Of a stretch of 64,000 nt of DNA, positions 25,504 through 33,901 are shown piece after piece; within the stretch, counting starts at the first letter, position 1, and the number at the start of each line of letters is the position of its first letter. A model generated the notes under the pieces. The model made no database searches. It had not been told where the DNA came from and was given only the letters and a program-made list of their open reading frames with translations. The DNA lies in assembly GCF_000875775.1 (NCBI RefSeq), contig NZ_CP010868.1, positions 806,001-870,000 on the forward strand, written 5' to 3'. The DNA comes from Nitrosopumilus piranensis (GTDB lineage Archaea > Thermoproteota > Nitrososphaeria > Nitrososphaerales > Nitrosopumilaceae). Both the position numbers and the translations under genes were made by a program.

Positions 25504-25758
25504 TTGACTAAAAGAGAATGTCCCTTTTGTAAAATTAAGATATCAGACTTTGCTCATCACATAAGCATAAAGCACAATATAAGAAATGAAGAAGAATATC
25601 GTAAAAAAATTGACGAAATACAAAATAACAAATTAAGACAAGAGGATTTTTCAAATTATGTCGATCAATTAAAAAAATCGATGCGTGAAGGAGAAATCAC
25701 TCCAGAAAAATACAGAGAATTAATTACCCAGTGGAGAAAAGAACACGGTGAGATATAA
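25504..25758 (+). CDS. Small C2H2 zinc-finger protein in the CysH-ParB operon
   Basis: 84 aa starting with TTG. The N-terminus is a finger (CPFCKIKISDFAHHISIKH: C-x2-C then His residues), and the remaining ~55 residues form a charged helix. It begins 30 nt after the CysH-like gene and ends exactly where the ParB-like gene starts. Probably a DNA-binding or adaptor subunit of the module. Confidence 0.68.
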   Translation: MTKRECPFCKIKISDFAHHISIKHNIRNEEEYRKKIDEIQNNKLRQEDFSNYVDQLKKSMREGEITPEKYRELITQWRKEHGEI

Positions 25759-26577
25759 TTGAAACATGTAACAGTCAAAAACTTTCGTAATGATTTACCT
25801 CTAAGTAAAATCGAAGTGTCTGAAGACAATGTTAGACGCACAAAACAAAAAGCAGGTTTAGAAGATCTTAAAGGCAGTATTAAAAAATACGGATTAATTC
25901 AACCAGTGGTTGTAATTGAAAAAAATGGAAAATATGATCTGATTGTTGGACAAAGACGTTATTTGGCATTTTTGGAATTAGGTAAAACATCAATACCTGC
26001 ATTTATCATTGAACCATTAGATAAAACATCCCGAAAAATCGTTTCGTTTGGTGAAAATATTCAAAGAAGGAAATTACCCTATCAAGATACTATTGAAGCG
26101 TGTGATTTTCTATATGACAAATTTACTGGTTCAGGATCTCAAAAAATCAAAAAAATTGCAGAAGATATGGGAATCTCTGAAACAACCGTCAAAAAATATC
26201 TGGCACGTAGAATTATGCCAAAAAAAATTCAAAAATATGTAGATGATGAAGTAATCTCTGATGATATTGCATACAGAATTACATCAGCCCATTTTCCAGA
26301 TACTACAAAAATTATTTCTATTATAGAGAAAATTCTAAAATTAACCAATAGTGAAAAAGATAGAGCCGCAGATTTTGGTAAACGAAATCCTGAAGCTAGT
26401 GTTAAAGAGATATTAGATTATGCAAAAAACCCTCCAAAATTCTTTGAAATTACGGTGTATGTTGATCCTGAAACAAATAGTGACTTGGAAGAATTATCTT
26501 CAAAGAAAAAGAAGAAAATTTCAACCCTAGTCAAAGAAGCAATTTTCAATTACATTGATGAGGAGTTTGAAGAATAA
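25759..26577 (+). CDS. ParB-like protein (IbrB-like)
   Basis: 272 aa starting with TTG. A ParB/Srx-like N-terminal domain (LEDLKGSIKKYGLIQPVVV, IVGQRRYLAFLELG near residues 65-75, SFGENIQRRKLPYQD), a central HTH (KKIAEDMGISETTVKKYLARR, residues ~130-152) and a C-terminal ribbon-helix-helix-like end (KKKKISTLVKEAIFNYI). In ParB the GxRRxxA box binds CTP; here it is GQRRYLA, so nucleotide binding is plausible. Immediately adjacent genes on both sides indicate translational coupling. It is the best candidate to bind the TGCAGGA array. Confidence 0.8.
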   Translation: MKHVTVKNFRNDLPLSKIEVSEDNVRRTKQKAGLEDLKGSIKKYGLIQPVVVIEKNGKYDLIVGQRRYLAFLELGKTSIPAFIIEPLDKTSRKIVSFGENIQRRKLPYQDTIEACDFLYDKFTGSGSQKIKKIAEDMGISETTVKKYLARRIMPKKIQKYVDDEVISDDIAYRITSAHFPDTTKIISIIEKILKLTNSEKDRAADFGKRNPEASVKEILDYAKNPPKFFEITVYVDPETNSDLEELSSKKKKKISTLVKEAIFNYIDEEFEE

Positions 26578-27126
26578 TTGGAAAATGAAGATGATGTCTT
26601 TGCAAGATTGTACATCAATCTAAAAGGAAAAAAAAGAAAAGACGAGGATTGGATTTCAATTGCAAAAGATTGTCAAAAATTAGAAAAAAAATACAATTCT
26701 CAAAAGATTCTTGCAGATAAACTTGGCGTATCTTATCAATTAATTCGTTCAATTTTGAGTTTACTAAGTCTTCCAAAAGGAATTCGTGAAAAAATCCAAA
26801 AAGGTGATATTCTTTTTGATGCAGCTCAACGATTAAATACAATAGAGGACAAGAAGAAACAAGCGGAAGTAGCTGAAATAATTTCAGGTTTACCTTCACA
26901 TAAACAGCGTGAAATTATTCTACATGCAAAACGTTTCAATGATTCTGATCTTTCGAAATTCAAAAAAAGAGTTTTGAAAAAAACCAAAACTGAAAAAGTG
27001 CATGTTGCAATTATTCCATTAAATGAAGACCTTCAATTAAAATTAAAAAAAGAAAGTAAAAAGAACAAAAGTACCTTACAACAAACGATTCTCAACATAC
27101 TTGAAAATTGGGGATCTAAAAAATGA
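26578..27126 (+). CDS. ParB-HTH/RHH-like partner protein
   Basis: 182 aa starting with TTG directly after the ParB-like stop. It lacks the N-terminal ParB nuclease-like domain but keeps a ParB-type HTH (QKILADKLGVSYQLIRSILSLL, residues ~42-63) and ends with a ribbon-helix-helix-like segment (KKNKSTLQQTILNILENW) similar to the end of the preceding protein. It looks like a truncated or specialised paralogue that could form mixed dimers. Overlaps the next gene by ATGA. Confidence 0.7.
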   Translation: MENEDDVFARLYINLKGKKRKDEDWISIAKDCQKLEKKYNSQKILADKLGVSYQLIRSILSLLSLPKGIREKIQKGDILFDAAQRLNTIEDKKKQAEVAEIISGLPSHKQREIILHAKRFNDSDLSKFKKRVLKKTKTEKVHVAIIPLNEDLQLKLKKESKKNKSTLQQTILNILENWGSKK

Positions 27127-27770
27127 CTACAGTAATTGCAGCTTTAGGAAGTGATTTTGTAGTTCTAGGAGCAGATAGTCAGGGAACATTAGATGCAGGT
27201 GGAGCACGAACTGAATCAAAAGATCTAGTAAAATTAAAAAGAATTAATGATAAAGTTGGAATTTTATATTCCGGCGATGTTAATGCAGCTGAATATTTGA
27301 TTGACAAATTTCAAAATAAATTAAAAAGCACAAATTCTGATAATGTAACAAAAATCGCTACTGATTTTAGACATATGTGCATAAAGGAATACAATGAACA
27401 TGCAGGTTTGGAAGCTACATATCTTCCAGACTTTAATTTTATCATTGCAGGGTTAGATACTACAGGAGGAATTACCCCCAAAGTCTACAGTATGGGAAGT
27501 AGTTCTGGATTCAAAATGGGGAAATACCCTTCAGGATATGGAATTGGAGGAAAACCCTTCATAGCACGTTATTTGTTTAGACAGAAGTATAATGAAAACA
27601 AATCAAAAGATGACCTCTGTAAATTAGTGGGTCAATCTATCTATGACACAAAAAAAGTAGACGGAGATGTGGGAGGACAAATTCGAATGGCCATCATTGA
27701 TTCTGAAGATGGTTTTAAAGATGTTCCAGAGAATGATGTGTATGATGAATACATTACTAAATGGGATTGA
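27123..27770 (+). CDS. HslV/proteasome-like N-terminal threonine hydrolase
   Basis: 215 aa. After removal of the initiator Met the protein begins Thr-Thr-Val, and numbering from that Thr gives Asp17, Gln19 and Thr21 in GADSQGTL, with Lys36 in the KLKRINDKVG segment as candidate for the catalytic Lys33. The GILYSGDVNAAEYLI segment matches the GxxAG-D-A-L pattern of HslV and proteasome beta subunits. No propeptide and no ATPase (HslU, PAN) are encoded nearby. Likely a self-assembling Ntn hydrolase (HslV/Anbu relatives). Overlaps the preceding gene by ATGA, last in the operon. Housekeeping proteasome genes are not in this window. Confidence 0.75.
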   Translation: MTTVIAALGSDFVVLGADSQGTLDAGGARTESKDLVKLKRINDKVGILYSGDVNAAEYLIDKFQNKLKSTNSDNVTKIATDFRHMCIKEYNEHAGLEATYLPDFNFIIAGLDTTGGITPKVYSMGSSSGFKMGKYPSGYGIGGKPFIARYLFRQKYNENKSKDDLCKLVGQSIYDTKKVDGDVGGQIRMAIIDSEDGFKDVPENDVYDEYITKWD

Positions 27771-28238
27771 GAATAATCCTTTCTACAACTATTTTACAAA
27801 TTGTTGCTTCTCTATTGCATTTCAGACAATCTCTTAATTTTATCTTCGGTGGATTCTGTCATGATTGATAACTGAGTAAGACTAATCTAATAAATTAGTG
27901 ATTAGTAATTTTCTGAGTAGTAAGTAGTGTTTGTTCAACTTTTGTTTCATTAATTAAAAATATCTTGATTAAATTCTGTTAATTTTCAAATTTGGTACAA
28001 ACAAGATTGAATATTCTATTCGGATCACATGTGTAAACGTTAAAGATTCGACTTACAATGTATGTGTAGTAGACATTATGCCTGATTTTCTTGTTTATAT
28101 GAAACAAACGTGACTGTAAACCTTGATTGACATGCTCAAATATTGTATACCTGTTGGTTTTGTCAAAAAAGAGATTGATCTACGGTCCACATTGATTAAA
28201 CCTGCAATTTATATCAAATCTTATTTTCTTCAAACTCA
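27771..28238. other. Non-coding 468-bp region at the right end of the element
   Basis: No gene of convincing length. It contains an ACTAATC/GATTAGT inverted repeat (about 27880-27907), a slightly GC-richer stretch near 28020-28080 and the candidate right att site with the promoter of the next gene. I see no tRNA or CRISPR. Confidence 0.55.
28194..28213 (+). promoter_or_regulatory. Candidate right attachment site (attR) fused to the 28239 promoter
   Basis: GATTAAACCTGCAATT (28194-28209) repeats the left site with one mismatch. The TATA box TTTATAT (28207-28213) lies about 26-32 nt before the TTG start at 28239, which fits a leaderless archaeal promoter. The element seems to have entered the shared promoter region of purN and this gene. 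Confidence 0.5.
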
Positions 28239-29222
28239 TTGCCTAGAAAAGTCAGGATGACAAAAAATGGTATCCTGTGTGAGGTAAATGGTAAACGTGT
28301 TTGCTTAGATCCAAAAAATACTGATACTACGGGAGTCAATTTTGTTTCCCACGCTCATGCTGATCACCTTCCCTCAAAAAATGGTGGAACAATTTTGTCT
28401 TCTATTGAAACTAGTGAAATTGCTAATTTACGAGGATTCAAAATGGAAAATCATGTTGAATCCCTTGATGACTTTTCATTAATTGATAGTGGCCATATTC
28501 TTGGTGCAAGAGGACTACTTTTTGATGATATATTCTACACTGGAGATATCTGTACCAGAAATAGGGGATTTCTTCAAGGTGCAAAAATTCCAAAATGCAA
28601 GACGCTAATAACTGAGTGTACTTTTGGTTTACCCGAATTTGTATTCCCAAAAATGGATGAAATTCAAAAACAAGTAAATGAATTGATCTCAGAACTTTAT
28701 GGAAAAGGAATACCTGTTATTCTGATGGGGTATCAATTAGGAAAGGCGCAAACTATCACTCAACTCTTTGGACATTGGGGTCCACTTTATTTTCATGATT
28801 CTGTAAACGAGATGAATAATTTGCACCAAAAATTTGGTGTTAAATTAAAGGATGGGATTGGACATTCTGAGGCTCAAAAAAGTGGATTATTGGAAAAAAA
28901 ACCTTGGATAATGGTTGCCCCTATGATGTCAAGTAAAAGCAAATTCATTCAAGATATGAAATCAAAATACGGCGCAGTGACAATTGGATTTAGTGGTTGG
29001 GCCCAATCGACAAAGTTTTCTTTTGGTAGAAGAACTGATTACTCTATTCCTATGAGTGATCATTGTGATTTTAATGAACTTGTGGATTTGGTAGTAAAAT
29101 CAGGTGCTGAGCAAGTATACACAATACATGGATTTGTTGAAGAGTTTGCAGAGCACTTGAAGAAAAAACTTGGAATCAGTGCTCAACCATTACTTGAAAA
29201 TTCTTTAGATGAATTTACTTGA
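28239..29222 (+). CDS. Metallo-beta-lactamase-fold exonuclease (YSH1/COG1236 type)
   Basis: 327 aa starting with TTG. The metal motif HAHADH is at residues 38-43; further ligands are in SGHILGARGL, FYTGDI and the late MSDHCDFNEL and YTIHGFVEEF segments. These belong to the beta-CASP-like nuclease group that includes mRNA 3'-end processing factor homologues and DNA-ligase-associated exonucleases. Substrate (RNA or DNA) cannot be told from sequence. Likely core gene, formerly divergent from purN. Confidence 0.82.
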   Translation: MPRKVRMTKNGILCEVNGKRVCLDPKNTDTTGVNFVSHAHADHLPSKNGGTILSSIETSEIANLRGFKMENHVESLDDFSLIDSGHILGARGLLFDDIFYTGDICTRNRGFLQGAKIPKCKTLITECTFGLPEFVFPKMDEIQKQVNELISELYGKGIPVILMGYQLGKAQTITQLFGHWGPLYFHDSVNEMNNLHQKFGVKLKDGIGHSEAQKSGLLEKKPWIMVAPMMSSKSKFIQDMKSKYGAVTIGFSGWAQSTKFSFGRRTDYSIPMSDHCDFNELVDLVVKSGAEQVYTIHGFVEEFAEHLKKKLGISAQPLLENSLDEFT

Positions 29223-29451
29223 TGAATTCATGACAATCACATTCAGCAACTAGACAAGTCTCTGCGTTTCTAATGTGATCATGGGAAAAATGTTTGCATT
29301 TTTCATTCTTACAAATTCTTCTTTGCGCTTCTTTTTGTATCACTGCTTGCGCAATCTCATTTGCTTTTTCCTTGGAATATCCTTTCTTATCCATATAGAA
29401 ATGAACTACTCTGTTGTACAGTATCTCTGGGTTGAATTGTTTTTCTAACAA
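29215..29451 (-). CDS. Small Cys/His-rich conserved protein
   Basis: 78 aa starting with TTG. A helical N-terminal half (NPEILYNRVVHFYMDKKG) is followed by a metal-binding half with CKNEKCKHFSHDH and CLVAECDCHEF. The Cys/His spacing suggests one or two zinc sites. Its end overlaps the 3' end of the nuclease gene by 8 nt. No named family; probably a thaumarchaeal-specific protein. Confidence 0.65.
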   Translation of the reverse strand: MLEKQFNPEILYNRVVHFYMDKKGYSKEKANEIAQAVIQKEAQRRICKNEKCKHFSHDHIRNAETCLVAECDCHEFIK

Positions 29452-29515
29452 TTTAATTCAGCATAAAATACGTCATTATAATATTAAAAGATCAGTTATT
29501 TCCTAATTCCGTAAT

Positions 29516-30805
29516 TTATCTCAAAATTACGCCTATATCCATGAGATTTGTATGTGTAAAATCTGTAATTATGCTTCCTTTTTGTTTTTGAAAGAATCTT
29601 CCTGAATCACTGTTTTTCAAAAATTCCTTCATGGTATTCAGATCTACTTTGATGTTTTCAGTAATGGCCCCTGCAAATACCGAGTTGCCATCGATTCCAT
29701 CAGTTCCCATTGATGCAACAACTATTTTTTTAAATTTTTGAGTATTTTTTAAAATTCTCAAAACTAACTCTTGATTTCTTCCTCCCATACCTTTTCCTAA
29801 AACTTTCACTGTTGTCTCCCCTCCAAAAACTAAACAAGTTTTCTGATCTTCTGAAATATTTTCACGAATTTTTGTTACTGCCTCTTTGATATCCCCAAAA
29901 ACTTGCATTGTTTGTACTTTGTAACCTTTCTTTTTTGCTTCTACTTTCATTGCTTTGAGGCAATTTTCGTTGTTTGCTGTGACTTGGTTTTCAATTTTAG
30001 ATTTTTTTGGTGTTTCTAATTTTTCGTTTTCTAATCCTTTTTCTAAAACTTGTAAAACCTCTATTGGTGTTTTTCTTTTCAGCTTGTATTTTTCTAAAAT
30101 TTCTAATGCATCTGAAAATGTTGTACCATCCATGTATGTTGTACCTGATGCAATAGATGAAAGATCGTCTCCTTCCACATCTGACATTATCAAACTAACT
30201 CCTTGGCATTTCATGTTTTCAACTAATTTTCCTCCTTTGATTTTTGAAAGATGTTTTCTAACACAATTAAATTCTTGAATGGTGGCCCCTGATTTTAGTA
30301 GCAACTTTGTTACAAAGATTTTGTCATCTAGGGTTATCCCATTTGGCATGGCTAAAAGTGATGAACCTCCACCTGAGACTAGAAAAATAATTAGTTCATC
30401 ACTCCGTTTGTTTTGTACAAATTTCATTACTTCTTTTGCTGCCTTGACACTAGTTTTATCAGGTTCAGGATGTCTAGAATTAAAAATCTGAAATTTTTTG
30501 CCTTTGATTATTGATTTTGAGCCTTTGGGGATTACTATAATTCCACTTTTTATTGGAATTATTGCATTTAATGCCCTAGTCATCGAGTCTGCGGCTTTGC
30601 CAAATGCTATGGAGTAAATGTTGGAGAATTTTGTAATGTCTATGGTTTTTCCATTAATTTTGATTTTTTGGGGAGTTACGTACTTTGGAATAATATTTTC
30701 AGGATTTGCTGCACTAAGCCCTGCTTCTAAAATCTCTAAACACTCTTTTTTCTTATCAGTCGTTGCTAACTCTTCAAAATTTTGAATGATCATACTCTTT
30801 CTCAA
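29516..30805 (-). CDS. Glycerate 2-kinase (MOFRL family)
   Basis: 429 aa. N-terminal DUF4147-type domain (IYSIAFGKAADSM, IFNSRHPEPDKTS, IFLVSGGGSSLLAMP, then IKGGKLVENM) and C-terminal MOFRL domain (LVFGGETTVKVLGKGMGGRNQELVL, SMGTDGIDG). The enzyme phosphorylates glycerate to 2-phosphoglycerate, feeding lower glycolysis/gluconeogenesis. All motifs are intact. It is divergent from the Fe-ADH gene, with 40 nt between starts. Confidence 0.92.
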   Translation of the reverse strand: MRKSMIIQNFEELATTDKKKECLEILEAGLSAANPENIIPKYVTPQKIKINGKTIDITKFSNIYSIAFGKAADSMTRALNAIIPIKSGIIVIPKGSKSIIKGKKFQIFNSRHPEPDKTSVKAAKEVMKFVQNKRSDELIIFLVSGGGSSLLAMPNGITLDDKIFVTKLLLKSGATIQEFNCVRKHLSKIKGGKLVENMKCQGVSLIMSDVEGDDLSSIASGTTYMDGTTFSDALEILEKYKLKRKTPIEVLQVLEKGLENEKLETPKKSKIENQVTANNENCLKAMKVEAKKKGYKVQTMQVFGDIKEAVTKIRENISEDQKTCLVFGGETTVKVLGKGMGGRNQELVLRILKNTQKFKKIVVASMGTDGIDGNSVFAGAITENIKVDLNTMKEFLKNSDSGRFFQKQKGSIITDFTHTNLMDIGVILR

Positions 30806-30845
30806 TAATGCAAGATATAATAATAATCAATGACGTTGGTGATTT

Positions 30846-31790
30846 ATGCAAACAGTACGCATTCCAAAAGTTATCAACTTTGGAGAAAATGCCCTTGGTG
30901 AAACAGAATATCCTAAAAATGCATTAATTGTCACAACAGTTCCTCCCGAACTCTCTGACAAATGGATTGCAAGAATGGGAATTCAGGATTATATGCTGTA
31001 TGACCAAGTAAAACCTGAACCATCAATTGATGATGTCAATGCTGTTATTTCACAATTCAAAGACAAGAATCCATCTGTCTTAATTGGATTGGGTGGCGGA
31101 AGTTCAATGGATGTAGTAAAGTATGCTGCACCAGAGATGAAAAAAGAAAAGATCTTAATTCCAACAACCTTTGGAACAGGAGCTGAAATGACAACTTATT
31201 GTGTTCTCAAATTTGATGGTAAAAAGAAATTGTTACGTGAAGACAGATTCTTAGCTGACATGGCAGTAGTTGATTCATATTTCATGGATGGCACTCCTGA
31301 ACAAGTCATTAAAAATTCTGTCTGTGATGCATGTGCTCAAGCTACTGAAGGCTATGATAGCAAACTTGGTAATGACTTGACTAGAACTCTGTGTAAACAA
31401 GCATTTGAGATTCTTTATGATGCAATTATGAATGACAAACCAGAAAACTACCCATATGGTTCAATGTTGTCTGGTATGGGCTTTGGTAATTGCTCTACAA
31501 CCCTGGGGCATGCATTGTCCTATGTGTTCTCAAATGAAGGTGTACCTCATGGTTACTCACTTTCATCATGTACCACAGTAGCTCACAAACATAACAAATC
31601 AATCTTCTATGATAGATTCAAAGAGGCAATGGAAAAACTTGGATTTGATAAATTAGAACTCAAAGCCGATGTTTCAGAAGCTGCTGACACCGTAATGACT
31701 GATAGAGGACATTTGGATCCTAATCCAATACCAATATCAAAAGAAGATGTTGTAAAATGTCTTGAAGATATCAAAGCAGGTAATTTATAA
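30846..31790 (+). CDS. Iron-containing alcohol dehydrogenase, probable malonic semialdehyde reductase
   Basis: 314 aa, short for the Fe-ADH family. NAD(P)-binding IGLGGGSSMDVVKYAA near residues 76-92, PTTFGTGAEMT, and metal ligands in the Asp-His-His-His set (Asp in CDACAQATEG, His in LGHALSYVF, His in GVPHGYSLS). Nitrosopumilus maritimus has a characterised malonic semialdehyde reductase of this family that makes 3-hydroxypropionate in the 3HP/4HB carbon-fixation cycle; assignment here rests on resemblance and lineage. The next gene follows after a T-rich stretch, so it may be transcribed alone. Confidence 0.8.
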   Translation: MQTVRIPKVINFGENALGETEYPKNALIVTTVPPELSDKWIARMGIQDYMLYDQVKPEPSIDDVNAVISQFKDKNPSVLIGLGGGSSMDVVKYAAPEMKKEKILIPTTFGTGAEMTTYCVLKFDGKKKLLREDRFLADMAVVDSYFMDGTPEQVIKNSVCDACAQATEGYDSKLGNDLTRTLCKQAFEILYDAIMNDKPENYPYGSMLSGMGFGNCSTTLGHALSYVFSNEGVPHGYSLSSCTTVAHKHNKSIFYDRFKEAMEKLGFDKLELKADVSEAADTVMTDRGHLDPNPIPISKEDVVKCLEDIKAGNL

Positions 31791-31884
31791 AAAATTCACA
31801 AATTTTTTACCTTTTTTCTATTTTCTTGATAAACTGCGAAATTGGCAGCTTGATTAAACTTTTTATTCTAATGATTCGACGTAA

Positions 31885-32991
31885 ATGTACTTGGCTCAAA
31901 ATAAACTCAAATTTGGTATTCAAAACGGCCTAAATGTTGCAAGAGCTGGATATACTGAGGATCAAATTTTAACAGCATGTATGCTTGCCGACAAGACTGG
32001 CTATGATTCTATCTTCTATATGGACCACACAAATGTCCCTCAATGGAAAAATGCTATTGTATTAGATCCTTGGGTAATGCTTTCAGCAATTGCTGCAGTA
32101 ACTAACAATGTTGAGCTAGGAACATGTGTAACTGATGCAATTAGAAGACACCCATCAAACATTGCACTTGCTGCAATTACTCTTGATAGAGTTTCTAAGG
32201 GTAGAGCAATTCTTGGAATTGGTGCTGGTGAAGCACAAAATCTAAAAGAATTTTGCATTCCATTTGAAAAACCTGTTTCAAAATGGGAAGAACAAATTGA
32301 AACTATTCATACATTATACCAATCAACTCCTGATAACACTGTAGATTATGATGGAAAGTACTACAAACTTGAGGGTGCGTGTTTGCAAGCACCTCCAATT
32401 CGAAAGCCACGTCCACCAACATACATGGCATCTGGTGGTAAGAGAACATTAGCATTGACTGGAAAACTTGGTGATGGTTGGCTGCCAATCGGTTATACTC
32501 CAGAACTTTTCGAAGATCATGCTGCACAAATTAAAAAATCCATGGATGAAAACAATAGAACACAGGAGGAAAAAGATAACTTTGAATATGCACTTGATAT
32601 TGATGTTTACTTTTCTGAGGATGCAGAAGAATCCTGGGCAAGAATGAAAGAAGCAGTCAAGGTCAGCTTGTTCAAACCTGAAATTTTACGTGTTCATGGC
32701 CTCAAAGAAATCGAAGGCTTTGACTTTAGAAAATACTTTACAGAATATTCAATGTCTAACCAAGATTGGATTGTAAAGATGAGAGAGGCTGCAACCAAAA
32801 TTCCTGAGCCTGTTGCACGTTCTTCAACTGCAGTTGGAACTCCTGATGATATCATTCCAACATTTGAGAGATTCATGGATGCCGGTGTTAATCACTTTGT
32901 GATTAGATTCTGGGGTAAGAACTATTTTGGCTCTATTGACAAGTTTGCAAGCCATGTGATGCCTGCATTGAGAGAAAAAGCCAAACAATAA
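31885..32991 (+). CDS. LLM-class flavin-dependent oxidoreductase (luciferase-like, F420/FMN)
   Basis: 368 aa TIM-barrel. Typical segments: FGIQNGLNVARAGYTEDQIL, YDSIFYMDHTNVPQW, LSAIAAVTNNVELGTCVTD, SKGRAILGIGAGEAQN and a C-terminal GTPDDIIPTFERFMDAGVNHFV. Relatives include methylene-tetrahydromethanopterin reductase and F420-dependent glucose-6-phosphate dehydrogenase; thaumarchaea make F420. Substrate not assigned. Own promoter region (94 nt) after the Fe-ADH gene. Confidence 0.85.
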   Translation: MYLAQNKLKFGIQNGLNVARAGYTEDQILTACMLADKTGYDSIFYMDHTNVPQWKNAIVLDPWVMLSAIAAVTNNVELGTCVTDAIRRHPSNIALAAITLDRVSKGRAILGIGAGEAQNLKEFCIPFEKPVSKWEEQIETIHTLYQSTPDNTVDYDGKYYKLEGACLQAPPIRKPRPPTYMASGGKRTLALTGKLGDGWLPIGYTPELFEDHAAQIKKSMDENNRTQEEKDNFEYALDIDVYFSEDAEESWARMKEAVKVSLFKPEILRVHGLKEIEGFDFRKYFTEYSMSNQDWIVKMREAATKIPEPVARSSTAVGTPDDIIPTFERFMDAGVNHFVIRFWGKNYFGSIDKFASHVMPALREKAKQ

Positions 32992-33048
32992 GGTATTCTA
33001 TTCTAATACATACAGAAAATCATTTACTGTACTGCCATTTACAATATA

Positions 33049-33282
33049 ATGATGGATGATGACCTTCCTGAATCTGTAAAAAAATGCCTTGATGTTTTAG
33101 ATGAAAATGTAGAAATTTTGGCAAACATAGAACTGGCCTTAGAAGATGAAAAAGAAGATGTTTTGACACCTGGCATGGAGCTACACCAACTATATGACAT
33201 GACTGAAGATGTTGCTGAATCATCAAAACTCAAACGAGCAGAAGCCAATTTTGCAAGAAGGCAGACAGAAGATTCTCTATGA
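33049..33282 (+). CDS. Small acidic conserved protein
   Basis: 77 aa starting MMDDDLPESVKKCLDVLDEN (either Met may be used). Almost fully helical and acidic, no Cys motif or membrane part. Overlaps the convergent gene 33277-33696 by 6 nt. No family recognised; probably lineage-specific. Confidence 0.6.
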   Translation: MMDDDLPESVKKCLDVLDENVEILANIELALEDEKEDVLTPGMELHQLYDMTEDVAESSKLKRAEANFARRQTEDSL

Positions 33283-33696
33283 TTTGTGAGGTCTCTTGTT
33301 TTTTGCTTTTGTAAATGATTTTGCCCGACGTTTGTTTCTTTGTTTCTCTAGTCTTTTTCTAGTTCGCTCTGTTGCCTTTGTGGCACCTGCAATTATCTTT
33401 GTTTTACTTCCGTCTCTGAGCATTATCTCTTTTCCCTTGAATCTAAATTCCACATCTCTGCATTTGATGTAATACTTCCTAAGACAAAAAAATATTCTGT
33501 TGTTGGTTCCATGCATCTCTTTGATTTCTTTTGATTTTTTTAATTCATTGAGAATGTTTCGTAACAATCCCTTGTCAATATCTGTAATTCTGTGCAGTTC
33601 TCTAAACCATATGAATTTTGATTCTGCGCCCCACTCCTCAAGGACATCTAATACTTGATTGGTGACATCCTCGCGCTCTTCATCAATTTCTACCAT
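33277..33696 (-). CDS. Winged-helix-like protein with a basic C-terminal tail
   Basis: 139 aa. Residues ~10-70 look like a winged helix (WFRELHRITDIDKGLLRNILNELKKSKE), while the last ~35 residues are very basic (ERTRKRLEKQRNKRRAKSF), giving a nucleic-acid-binding protein. No enzyme motif. It might be a transcription factor or ribosome-associated protein; context does not help. Confidence 0.6.
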   Translation of the reverse strand: MVEIDEEREDVTNQVLDVLEEWGAESKFIWFRELHRITDIDKGLLRNILNELKKSKEIKEMHGTNNRIFFCLRKYYIKCRDVEFRFKGKEIMLRDGSKTKIIAGATKATERTRKRLEKQRNKRRAKSFTKAKNKRPHKS

Positions 33697-33810
33697 GACG
33701 CTAGTAGGATTTTCTCTTAAATTAAGTGATTTTATTTAATAAAAAATTAAATGAAAAGTCAAGTTTTAGGACGTTTCTATTTTTTTTGATATTTTTTGCA
33801 ATATTGTCAC

Positions 33811-33900
33811 ATGACAAAATATGAGACTGAATGCAATGAATTATCTTGTAGGATTTTAGAAATTAAAGCACTAGCTAAAGAACTTGATAAAGAAGATTAG
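33811..33900 (+). CDS. Possible 29-aa protein
   Basis: ATG to TAG frame (MTKYETECNELSCRILEIKA...), a single amphipathic helix with two cysteines, in the gap between two minus-strand genes. Small size makes this tentative; a run of T-rich DNA lies just upstream and no clear TATA box is at the leaderless distance. Confidence 0.3.
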   Translation: MTKYETECNELSCRILEIKALAKELDKED

Positions 33901-33901
33901 G

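Larger units (their letters stand above)
13668..28209. mobile_element. Integrated mobile element (plasmid/provirus-like), about 14.5 kb
   Basis: The block lies between two core genes, has a tyrosine recombinase at its left edge, a rolling-circle HUH Rep, a second recombinase, toxin-antitoxin-like genes, C2H2 proteins, ParB-like genes and iteron-like repeats, and is bounded by the repeat GATYAAACCTGCAATT (13668-13683 and 28194-28209, one mismatch). No capsid, terminase or conjugation gene was recognised. Boundaries are inferred; it may be a composite of two elements, each with its own recombinase. Confidence 0.65.

Noticed and set aside
13732..28209. Provirus with known capsid genes
   Set aside because: No major capsid, terminase, portal or pleolipovirus-like spike with transmembrane anchor was recognised; called only a mobile element.
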